The position numbers were made by a program, and so were the translations under genes. 64,000 nucleotides of DNA, taken from positions 32,180-96,179 of the forward strand of contig DIEX01000034.1 in the NCBI GenBank assembly GCA_002418835.1. Reading direction: 5' to 3'. Below the pieces are notes generated by a model, which did not search any database, was not told where the DNA came from, and saw only the letters and a program-made list of their open reading frames with translations. Positions 50,829 to 59,154 of this stretch are shown piece after piece. The number at the start of each line of letters is the position of its first letter. The stretch's first letter is position 1. Source of the stretch: Spirochaetia bacterium UBA5763. Lineage in GTDB: Bacteria > Spirochaetota > UBA4802 > UBA5550.

Positions 50829-53800
50829 AAAAAATAATAAGTTATCTGCTCGATCAGAAACTGCTGGTTAACCTGCTGGTAATAATTATAATTCTGGCAG
50901 GTTTAACAACATTTTCCGGGATCAACAGGGAATCTGTTCCGGATATCAAATTCGACATGGTTACAATAACAACAATCTATCCCGGGGCTTCACCTTCAGA
51001 TGCCGAGGAACTGATATCAATCCCTATTGAAAAAAAACTGCGAAGTATAAGCAACCTTGATAAAGTGAGGGCCTATAACGTTGAAAACGTATCTCTCATT
51101 GTTGTGTTTATAGAAGATAAAGCGCCTGATAAGAAGAAGGTTGTGCAGGACATTAAGGATGCAGTTGAGCAGGTGGATAATCTTCCCACAACAGCGCAGA
51201 AGCCCCTTGTATCCGAAGTGACTTTTGATAACACAGAACTCGTCAGTGTTGCATTCACAGGCAAAAATGAAAACGTGCCATATTCAAGGCTCCGTGAATT
51301 TGCAAATAAATCTGAAAATTTTTTCTATGATATAGATGGTGTAGCCGAAGTTGAAAAATTCGGTTACTACGACAGGGAATACCTTGTAGAGATTGATCCG
51401 GATGCCCTTGAGAAATACCGCATCGGCATGAACACCATAGTAAACGCTCTCCAGATGAGGAATATTGACTTCCCGGGCGGTGCGTTAAGAATCGGTCAGA
51501 AGGAATTTGTCCTCCGTACAAAAGGTAAATTTAAAAATGCGGAGGAGATCAGAAATACGGTTATCAGGGGTAATGATACCGGTTACGCTCTGCGGGTTGG
51601 AGATATTGCGAAAGTTATAGATACTTACGTGGAGGCGGATGTCCATCACAGATTTAACGGCAAAGAAGCTGTGGTGTTCAAGCTCTGGAAAAAGAGGAGC
51701 GCCGATGAAATTAAGCTTTCCGACATGATAAAGAAGGCTGTTTCGCAATATTCTGTTCCCGGTTATGAGGATGTAAATATATCATTCTTTAACGATCAGA
51801 GTGACGGTACAAGGTCAAGGATCGGATCAGTAGTACATGAAGCGGCATTAGGTTTTTTTATACTCGGTATCTTTATGTTCCTGCTCCTCGGACGGCGGAT
51901 GTCAATGCTGGTACTTGCGGGTATACCGGTCACATTCATGGTCACCTTTGTCGGGATGCAGTACATGGGGATAACGATTAACATTGTCAGCCTTTTTGGT
52001 ATGATTATGGTTCTCGGCATGATGGTTGACTTCAGTATCGTGATTGCGGAGAACAGCCACCGGTACATGGAACACGGAATGAAGAGGAGAGACGCTGTTG
52101 AAACAGGTGTGTCAGAGGTTTTCTGGTCTGTTACAGTAACACTGATCTGTATTATAGCGGCATTTATGCCTCTACTTCTTGTGTCAGGCATGGTTGGGAA
52201 GTTTGTAAAAGCCATACCAATAGTAATCATTATAACGCTGTTAGCCTCATGGGTAATTGCGATGTTTATCCTTCCGATGTATCTCAATATGTTCCTTGGT
52301 GATTCCCATAAGAAGGGGGATGATAAAAGAGAGGAAACCCTGCCGCAGAAATTATTATCTAAAATATTCGGCAGAAAAATTGACAGAGCTCTTAAAAAGG
52401 TTCAGGGAGAAGATGAAAACATTGAAGAGGGGCTTTTCGGGCAGGTGCAGAATCTCTATAAAAGCTTTGTTACAAAGGCGCTGAAGCACAGGTATCTGAC
52501 TGTGGGGATCCTTATTACACTGTTTATCATTTCGCTCTTACTTGTCCCGCAGATTGGTTTTAAATTTATCACCGGCGGCGGTGAGGAGCAGATCCGGGTA
52601 AGTGTCAAGCTCCCTTTTGAAACAAATCTTGAATCAAACCTTACCGAGATGAAGAAGGTTGAAAAACTGATCCTTGATACCGTCCCTTCACAAGAGCTGA
52701 AAGCACTGCATTTGTATGTTGGAGAAGAGTATACTGAAATTATAGATCCGAAACCTGGGAAGGCAACATATAAAAGTACTTTTGAAATTTATCTCGTCCC
52801 GGAAAAAGAAAGGAAGAGAATAGCGGATGTGATTAACCTTGACCTGAGAAAGAGAATTGAGAACGCGCAGGATAAAGGTGAAATTGCAAAGGACCTTAAA
52901 ATAAAAGTTGATAACGTATTTGACGGCCCGCCGGTGGGGAAACCTGTCAACGTGGAGATACAGGGCGAGGATTTTGATGTAATCAATAAAATCGCGGCTG
53001 AATACATGGCGTATCTCCCGGAAGTGAAAGGCGTCAGGGATATAACGATAGATCTTGAAAGCGGCAAAACCGAATACCAGTACACTGTTAATGAGAGAAT
53101 GGCGGCATGGACCGGTGTTTCGGCTTATGATATAGCCTCGGCAATTAACGCGTCCTTTGCAGGTTCTGTGGCAACAAAAGTGAACCAGAACGAGGAGGAG
53201 GTCGGAGTCCGTGTGCGTTTTGAGGAAAAAGCCAGGGAGAAAATGTCCGGTCTTCGCGATGTGAAGATTGCAAATATGACCGGCGGGCTCATCCCTCTTG
53301 ATTCTGTAAGTAATGTAAAAATTGAAAAAGGATATTCGCAGATAAACCGCCTTAATTTTAAAAGGCTCGTGCAGGTTCAGGCTGATGTTGATACTAAAGT
53401 GATTACGCCTGTTGATGTTACAAAACTTCTTGAAAAGAAATTTAATGATATAGAAAAACGTTATCCCGGATATATCATCAAATATGGCGGTGAGCAGGAG
53501 GATACTAATGAGTCCATGGGCGAACTGGGGAACTTGTTTATAGCAGCATTGATTTTTATATTTGTTGTGCTCACTGTGTTTATGAAGTCCCTGGTAATGC
53601 CGGTTGTTATAATGATAGCCATACCTTTTGCGCTTGTCGGTGTAATCTTCGCACTCTTTACTCACGGTCAGCCGTTATCATTCATGAGTACACTGGGGCT
53701 CTTCAGTCTTGCGGGGATTATTGTGAGCAACACCCTGGTACTCGTACAGTTTATCAACAGGTTCAGGGACGAAGGGATGAGTCTGGGTGACTCTCTTATC

Positions 53801-54133
53801 GAAGGGGGAGTTGTAAGGCTCAGGCCTATAATTCTCACTGCAGGTTCAATGATCCTTGAGCTGCTTCCGGTTATGTACGGTTTCGGAGGGAAGGATTATC
53901 TTGTTTCTCCCCTTGCTCTGGCGTTCGGATATGGGTTGATGTTCGCTACTTTCGTTACTCTTGTGCTTATTCCCTGCTTTTATTACATCGCAGAGGATAT
54001 GAAAGGGCTTGTCTCAGGAGTTCTCTCTAACTTCGGAAGTAATATGAGCAGGACAATCTATCAGCCGAAGGTGCTATCTGTTGCCGTTGAAGCTCCGGTC
54101 AGGACACAGGTTCCTCAGCCTAAGAAAAAATAA
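50825..54133 (+). CDS. RND efflux permease (HAE1/AcrB-like), atypical proton relay
   Basis: Inner-membrane exporter of 1102 residues with the two-fold RND layout: span 1 at 10-30, a large periplasmic loop, spans 2-6 at about 335-490, a second loop, spans 8-12 at about 895-1050. In span 4 the usual paired Asp is V-D402-F403 (G-M-M-V-D-F-S-I-V), and in span 10 the usual relay Lys is replaced (G-I-I-V-S968-N-T-L). Only one relay carboxylate therefore remains, so coupling may differ from AcrB. No membrane-fusion-protein gene is in the operon. TolC follows. Cytoplasmic linker residues 495-535 are charged. Confidence 0.9.
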   Translation: MKKIISYLLDQKLLVNLLVIIIILAGLTTFSGINRESVPDIKFDMVTITTIYPGASPSDAEELISIPIEKKLRSISNLDKVRAYNVENVSLIVVFIEDKAPDKKKVVQDIKDAVEQVDNLPTTAQKPLVSEVTFDNTELVSVAFTGKNENVPYSRLREFANKSENFFYDIDGVAEVEKFGYYDREYLVEIDPDALEKYRIGMNTIVNALQMRNIDFPGGALRIGQKEFVLRTKGKFKNAEEIRNTVIRGNDTGYALRVGDIAKVIDTYVEADVHHRFNGKEAVVFKLWKKRSADEIKLSDMIKKAVSQYSVPGYEDVNISFFNDQSDGTRSRIGSVVHEAALGFFILGIFMFLLLGRRMSMLVLAGIPVTFMVTFVGMQYMGITINIVSLFGMIMVLGMMVDFSIVIAENSHRYMEHGMKRRDAVETGVSEVFWSVTVTLICIIAAFMPLLLVSGMVGKFVKAIPIVIIITLLASWVIAMFILPMYLNMFLGDSHKKGDDKREETLPQKLLSKIFGRKIDRALKKVQGEDENIEEGLFGQVQNLYKSFVTKALKHRYLTVGILITLFIISLLLVPQIGFKFITGGGEEQIRVSVKLPFETNLESNLTEMKKVEKLILDTVPSQELKALHLYVGEEYTEIIDPKPGKATYKSTFEIYLVPEKERKRIADVINLDLRKRIENAQDKGEIAKDLKIKVDNVFDGPPVGKPVNVEIQGEDFDVINKIAAEYMAYLPEVKGVRDITIDLESGKTEYQYTVNERMAAWTGVSAYDIASAINASFAGSVATKVNQNEEEVGVRVRFEEKAREKMSGLRDVKIANMTGGLIPLDSVSNVKIEKGYSQINRLNFKRLVQVQADVDTKVITPVDVTKLLEKKFNDIEKRYPGYIIKYGGEQEDTNESMGELGNLFIAALIFIFVVLTVFMKSLVMPVVIMIAIPFALVGVIFALFTHGQPLSFMSTLGLFSLAGIIVSNTLVLVQFINRFRDEGMSLGDSLIEGGVVRLRPIILTAGSMILELLPVMYGFGGKDYLVSPLALAFGYGLMFATFVTLVLIPCFYYIAEDMKGLVSGVLSNFGSNMSRTIYQPKVLSVAVEAPVRTQVPQPKKK

Positions 54134-54180
54134 GGCAGGCAAAAGTCTGTTAAACAATAAGTAATTTTAAGGAATCTTCT

Positions 54181-55737
54181 ATGAAAAAAAATATTATTCT
54201 TTTCTCAATTTTCGCATTCATTGTAACAGGAAACTCAATCAGAGCACAGGAGATCAGTGAAAACAATGAAGTTACTGAATCAAATATCACAGTGGAGATA
54301 TCTTCTGAGGCCGCAGTAATTTTTGACGGGCAGCGGTATACATTATCAGAGATGATAAAAAATGCCATTGAACGTAATCCCGAGATATATATAGCCAGAT
54401 ATAACGCTGCAATGTCTGACACTGATAAGATGAGATTTGATGCGAAGTATTCCACTGTTTTCAATGCTGAAGGTGGAGTTTCTTCAACCACCTATCCTGA
54501 GTTTTTTTATTCTGAGTACGGGAAGCAGAATGATTCGCTGAATGCTTCAGCATCACTGGTCAGGTCATTCTCCTCCGGAACAACAGTTGCTGCAGGTATA
54601 GGCCACACTAAAACAAAACTGGATACCGGCCTTGGTCCTGAATATGATATCAGCAATCCGGTAATATTCGCTACCATTGAGCAGGAGCTTCTTAAAAATG
54701 CATTCGGATACAATGATCGAAAACAGGCAAAGATGCTTGATAATGCGACAAAGATGCAGAGAGACGCTTATGCATACAGTATATCACTTATAACTCTCGG
54801 TGTAATAACAGATTACTGGAAAGTGGTTCTTGCACAGAATCATCTTGAAAATTCACGCCTTATGCTTACGGAAACAAAAAGAGTCAGACGAATAGTATCA
54901 GAAAAAGTCAACATCGGATTAAGTGAAAAGTTCGAGATTAATTACTGGAATTCTCTTGTTTCATCGTCCAATGCCACAGTTACTCAGGCCGAGCAGAATT
55001 ACAGAAATACTCTGAGACAGCTTCTCAGGGATGTTAATTTGGATAAGAAGATAACAATGCAGGAGAAAGTTGTATTATCCGGTAGTCTCCCTGTTATCAA
55101 TTCAGAGGAGGCATTGAAACGCGCTTTCGAAAAACGGGCGGATTATCTTCATGCAGAGAGAACTCTTGAAAATGCTAAACTCTCTCTGAAAATAAATGAA
55201 AATAATGCACTTCCATCTCTTAAAGGGTCACTATCCGTTTCATCAATGGATTACAATACTGACTCGGCAGGGGATGCTTATTCAAGCATGGCTGAGATGA
55301 AATATCCTTCATACCAGGCGAAACTGAGTATGACATATCCCATTAATGATACAAGTCAGAAGGCTAATGAAAGAAATGCCGGATGGATAGTTGAACAGTC
55401 GAAGCAGAATCTTGAAAAGACCAGAAGATATGTCAAAGATGATGTGACAACAAAAATTGAGAATATCAATACAAATTATCAGCTGTATAATGATGCAAAA
55501 GATGCTAGAAGGCAGGCTGAACTTTATTATAAAAGTATGGTTTCAAATCTACGGGGAGGGCGTTTCGCGGCTTCATCAGTCCGTGATGCTATGAATGCCC
55601 TTGTATCTTCGAGAGAGTCTGAACTCCAGCTTCTTGTTGCTTATAACGCTTCAATCATAGAATTTGAAGTAAGCAAGAATGAGCTTTTTGATACATACGG
55701 AATAGATATAAATAAATACATTCCTGAAACCAGGTAG
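54181..55737 (+). CDS. TolC-family outer-membrane efflux protein
   Basis: Predicted exit duct for the RND pump. 518 residues with signal peptide (residues 4-22, I-I-L-F-S-I-F-A-F-I-V-T), then the two OEP halves of long helices (about 60-290 and 300-505), with R-N-P-E-I near residue 63 and repeated Asn/Ala/Glu-rich coiled stretches. It lies 47 bases after the pump gene in the same direction. It is not closely similar by eye to the TolC protein at 1251. Confidence 0.87.
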   Translation: MKKNIILFSIFAFIVTGNSIRAQEISENNEVTESNITVEISSEAAVIFDGQRYTLSEMIKNAIERNPEIYIARYNAAMSDTDKMRFDAKYSTVFNAEGGVSSTTYPEFFYSEYGKQNDSLNASASLVRSFSSGTTVAAGIGHTKTKLDTGLGPEYDISNPVIFATIEQELLKNAFGYNDRKQAKMLDNATKMQRDAYAYSISLITLGVITDYWKVVLAQNHLENSRLMLTETKRVRRIVSEKVNIGLSEKFEINYWNSLVSSSNATVTQAEQNYRNTLRQLLRDVNLDKKITMQEKVVLSGSLPVINSEEALKRAFEKRADYLHAERTLENAKLSLKINENNALPSLKGSLSVSSMDYNTDSAGDAYSSMAEMKYPSYQAKLSMTYPINDTSQKANERNAGWIVEQSKQNLEKTRRYVKDDVTTKIENINTNYQLYNDAKDARRQAELYYKSMVSNLRGGRFAASSVRDAMNALVSSRESELQLLVAYNASIIEFEVSKNELFDTYGIDINKYIPETR

Positions 55738-55762
55738 TATCATGTGAATATTGGCTTTTTTC

Positions 55763-56155
55763 AAGATGCATTTACGGTTATTGATTAAAATAGATGTCAC
55801 CGTTCCTGATACAAATGCCAATATTCATGAGACAGACATGCCGGTTATGGAAGCAGAAGCCGCCGTTGAGGAAGCAGATGTGCTTTGATCTGGAAGCAGA
55901 AGCCGCCGTTCTGGAAGCAGACGCCGATATTCATTAGACACCTGCTCCGGAATGGAAGCAAACAGGTCGGGGTGTTAAGAAAAATGCCTTTGTAACAGTA
56001 AAAACCACTCTTTGATTATTAAACTCATACGCCGGAATGGAAGCAGAAGCACTTGTACATGGAAGCAACTGCTCCCGGAGAGTAGACTGACGGGCCGTTC
56101 ATTAGACAACGGCTCCGTTATTGAAGCAGATGACTTCGTGTCATGTAGCAACCGG
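55763..56155. repeat. Degenerate 21-nt minisatellite, array 2
   Basis: GGAAGCAGA begins units at 55849, 55870, 55892 and 55913 (steps of 21, 22, 21), then variant cores follow at about the same step to 56150 (ATTAGACAC, GGAAGCAAA, GGAAGCAGA at 56039, GGAAGCAAC at 56061, AGTAGACTG, ATTAGACAA). The second half of a unit is variable (GCCGCCGTT and similar). In one frame it reads as short runs of a heptad E-A-D/E-A-x-V-x (for example M-E-A-E-A-A-V-E-E-A-D-V-L) broken by stops. It fills the 439-base gap after tolC. No intact gene. Confidence 0.75.
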
Positions 56156-56176
56156 TAATTTTAACTGCATCCTGAA

Positions 56177-56797
56177 TTATCCCTTCATAAAATTCTTTAT
56201 CCCCGTAAAAACAAGCTGTGCAGCAAGTGCAGCAAGAATAAGCCCTGTAATCTTGCTTATAATAATAATACCTTTCCTTTTAAGCACATGTTCGAGATAC
56301 GCGGAGAGATACAGCATGAGCCCCACGAAAAAGATCGCGAGGAAGAGTGCTGAGAGAGCAATCACTTTGAGCATGAATGTCTCTATCTCAACACCCATAA
56401 CAAGGATTGCTCCAATTGTAGCAGGGCCCACTATGACAGGTATGGCAAGTGGTACAACTGCAATGTCATCTTCAAAGCTGAATGAGCTTGGCGCCTGCTT
56501 TGCCTGCACAAGTGTGGCAGCGGTGAGAAAGAGCAGTGTGCCGGCTCCGATTCTGAATGCATCTATTGTTATTCCAAAGATGCTGAATATCTGCTCTCCG
56601 AACATGAAAAGGATAAGGCATGAAATATATACGGCGATAATTATTTTTACAGAAAGTTTTTTTCTGCTATGGTTGCTCATCCCCTCGGTCATTGTAAGGA
56701 ACATTGTCAGGGCGAAGAATGGTGTCAGCAAAAAAAAGAATTTGATGAAAGTGTTTATAAAGAAGAGGATATGACTTGTGCTGTTTGTATAATCCAT
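56177..56797 (-). CDS. MarC/YchE-family membrane protein
   Basis: A 206-residue integral membrane protein with six hydrophobic segments. Family marks are F-F-L-L-T-P-F-F-A-L-T-M-F at the start, the A-V-V-P-L-A-I-P-V-I-V-G-P-A-T-I-G-A (about 112-130) and the C-terminal K-I-T-G-L-I-L-A-A-L-A-A-Q. The family was once linked to multiple antibiotic resistance, but its role is unknown. Monocistronic, convergent to tolC across the repeat array. Confidence 0.88.
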   Translation of the reverse strand: MDYTNSTSHILFFINTFIKFFFLLTPFFALTMFLTMTEGMSNHSRKKLSVKIIIAVYISCLILFMFGEQIFSIFGITIDAFRIGAGTLLFLTAATLVQAKQAPSSFSFEDDIAVVPLAIPVIVGPATIGAILVMGVEIETFMLKVIALSALFLAIFFVGLMLYLSAYLEHVLKRKGIIIISKITGLILAALAAQLVFTGIKNFMKG

Positions 56798-56882
56798 TTA
56801 ATTTTCCTGTCTGATGTTTATCATAATACTATGTTTATTTCTAAACATAGTTATTAGTGCAAAGCTATTAGTATAATGTTAT

Positions 56883-56982
56883 GTCATACCGGCTGAAGTG
56901 ACAACGGAATGCCGGTATCTCATAACATTAATCTATGAGATTCCGGTATTTGCACGAACTGAAGATACAAAACCGGAATGAC
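56883..56982. repeat. Palindromic dispersed repeat, copy B
   Basis: A 100-base unit, GTCATACCGG ... CCGGAATGAC, whose halves are inverted copies (AATGCCGGTATCTCAT ... ATGAGATTCCGG). It matches the reverse complement of 19114-19221. It lies between the MarC gene and the histidine kinase gene. Confidence 0.75.
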
Positions 56983-57018
56983 AAAATTTTATGACTATAT
57001 AGTATTGTTAAAATGAGT

Positions 57019-58899
57019 TTAATTCAAGCTGATTATAGATGCAAGTATACTGCTGAGGGATTCCAGTGTAAAGGGTTTTTCCAGTGAGCCGTAAAACCCG
57101 AGTTCGCGATAGTCCGCAAGGGCACGGTTTTCGGCATATCCGCTCATAACAATTGCTTTGACTGAAGGTTCAATCCCCTTCAGCAGTCTGAGGCATTCAA
57201 CTCCTCCGCAGTCCCCGGGAATGGTGAGATCAAGGAGCACCGCGTTGAAACTGCGCCCCCCATCTGCCGCTTTCCTGAATTCTGAAACAGCCTCCATACT
57301 GTTTTTTGTTATAACAGGTGCATAGCCTGTCTTTTTCAGAAAACGATCAAGCAGTCTGCCGATTGACTCGTCGTCATCAAGCACAAGTATATTTCCGGAA
57401 CCGCGGATTATCTGGTGTTCCTTATGAGCGGCAATATGCTCAGGTTTTTCTTCAGTTGCAGGGAGCTTAATTATAAAGGATGTCCCCCGGCCTGTTTTTG
57501 TGCCTGCCGATATTTCACCATCATGCTGTGCTATAATTGAGTGGCATATAGTAAGGCCAAGCCCTGTGCCCCCTGTTTTTGTTGAGTAGTATGGATCGAA
57601 TATCTTTTCAATTATATCCTCCGGGATACCGGGGCCGTTATCTGTTACAGTAATTACGACATTACCCCCTTCATCAGCGGTTTCCCGGCAGGCACTTATC
57701 TCTATACGTACATCACGCCCGCCTGCCTGAATTGCGTTAATTATCAGGTTGTTAATTACCTGGCTGAACTGGTCTGTATCAATACTTACCGGCGGAGTGT
57801 CGCTGCTGATTGAAATTTTTATATCTGCTGATGAGCCCGAGGACGCGAACCTTACCCATTGAGGCATATGTTCCTGAAGCAGCACGCTCTTTCTCTTGGG
57901 CGCTCCACCCTGGGCGAAGGTCAGGAGCTGCGAGGTGAGCCGCTTTGCCTCTTCAATAAGTTTTACTGATTCTGCAAGGTGTTCATCCCGCCCGTTGTCC
58001 GGTTCTCCGCTCATCATTGCAAGGGATATATTGCCCATGACACCCATGAGGAGATTGTTGAAGTCGTGGGCTATCCCCCCTGCGAGGAGTCCAAGGGACT
58101 CTATCCTCTGCATGCGGCTCAGGGTGTTTTCATATTTTTTCTGTTGCGTCACGTCGATCTTGATCCCCGTGGCTCCCACTGCATCCCCTTCAACCATAAC
58201 AGGCGCGCCGATGAGCAGGGAAAACTCCTCTCCGCTACTGTTCCTGCGGGCAACTTCAATCTGGAGGTTTGAGCCTGAAAGTATGGCTCCGATTTCTTTG
58301 TCAACGAGCTCAAGGCGTTCACGTTTCACAGGAATATCAAAAAGATTTTTACCTGTGCAGTTACCCAGTATTGACATTGCCTGCGAGTTCTGTAATATGC
58401 ATTCGCGGTTTTTATCAAATACCCAGAATTCGAAGGGGAGCGATTCAATCGCGGTTGATATTACAGCTTTCTGTCTGAGGAGTTCCTGCTCAATCTTTTT
58501 TCTTGCGGTAATATTTCTTGCCACCCAGATTACATACCTGGTGCCGTCTTCAGTGAGCAGCAGAGATGTGCGCCCTTCGAACCAGTGCCTGCCGTCAGGG
58601 ACATCCAGCCTGTATTCATAAACCTGGCTTTCTCCGGTGGTGAGGGTTTTATGAATTATTTCTGCGGACTCAATACCGATCTTTTCAGGAAGTTCTTCGC
58701 CAAGTTTTTTCCCGATTAATTCATGGGCGTTTTTGTAAAGCTGGCCTACACATGATGTAAGGATGTCAACATAACGCCCGTCTTCATCAATAAGAAAAGC
58801 AAGGTCGGGATGACATGTTATGAAAGATTCAAGATAACTTACACGTCTCTTAAGGTATTTCAGTTCATTTTCGATCCGCTCTTCTTTTCTTGTGTTCAT
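57019..58899 (-). CDS. Soluble hybrid histidine kinase (PAS-PAS-HisKA-HATPase-REC)
   Basis: A 626-residue cytoplasmic signalling kinase. A coiled N-terminus leads into PAS 1 (about 25-140, P-D-L-A-F-L-I-D-E-D-G-R-Y), PAS 2 (about 145-260), a HisKA-like helix with the phospho-His in G-G-I-A-H-D-F-N-N-L-L (about 280), the ATPase domain with N-N-L-I-I-N-A-I-Q-A, D-N-G-P-G-I-P and G-T-G-L-G-L, and a C-terminal receiver (L-D-D-D-E-S, phospho-Asp in V-L-L-D-L-T-I-P-G). The H-D-F-N-N form is common in hybrid kinases. Partner unknown. Confidence 0.92.
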   Translation of the reverse strand: MNTRKEERIENELKYLKRRVSYLESFITCHPDLAFLIDEDGRYVDILTSCVGQLYKNAHELIGKKLGEELPEKIGIESAEIIHKTLTTGESQVYEYRLDVPDGRHWFEGRTSLLLTEDGTRYVIWVARNITARKKIEQELLRQKAVISTAIESLPFEFWVFDKNRECILQNSQAMSILGNCTGKNLFDIPVKRERLELVDKEIGAILSGSNLQIEVARRNSSGEEFSLLIGAPVMVEGDAVGATGIKIDVTQQKKYENTLSRMQRIESLGLLAGGIAHDFNNLLMGVMGNISLAMMSGEPDNGRDEHLAESVKLIEEAKRLTSQLLTFAQGGAPKRKSVLLQEHMPQWVRFASSGSSADIKISISSDTPPVSIDTDQFSQVINNLIINAIQAGGRDVRIEISACRETADEGGNVVITVTDNGPGIPEDIIEKIFDPYYSTKTGGTGLGLTICHSIIAQHDGEISAGTKTGRGTSFIIKLPATEEKPEHIAAHKEHQIIRGSGNILVLDDDESIGRLLDRFLKKTGYAPVITKNSMEAVSEFRKAADGGRSFNAVLLDLTIPGDCGGVECLRLLKGIEPSVKAIVMSGYAENRALADYRELGFYGSLEKPFTLESLSSILASIISLN

Positions 58900-59154
58900 A
58901 TCTTCAATTTAAATTAAGTGATTCGTATTTATTGAGCCCCGCTGTTCAATAGCTTATTATTGTAAATAATAATTCAACAATTAAAGATGGTTTAATCCTA
59001 AAAAAACTGTGCTGAAATTAAAGATTAATAATGTTGAAATGTAATCGTATATTGTAATTCCTCCGTTTTCCACGGATGTTCCGGTTAATAAATTAACCGC
59101 TATTAAAATATTAATGACATTATTTTATTATATATTAAAATTACCCTGCATACT

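Noticed and set aside
52688..53665. A long minus-strand frame of 325 codons inside the RND gene
   Set aside because: It lies antisense to the well-conserved RND permease and shows low-quality, His/Cys/Tyr-rich composition typical of shadow frames.
55763..56155. A CRISPR array
   Set aside because: The 21-nt units have imperfect cores, no fixed repeat of 25-35 bases with unique spacers, and no cas genes are nearby.
56121..56774. A 217-residue plus-strand frame
   Set aside because: It is the antisense of the MarC gene, which has clear membrane-protein motifs on the minus strand.
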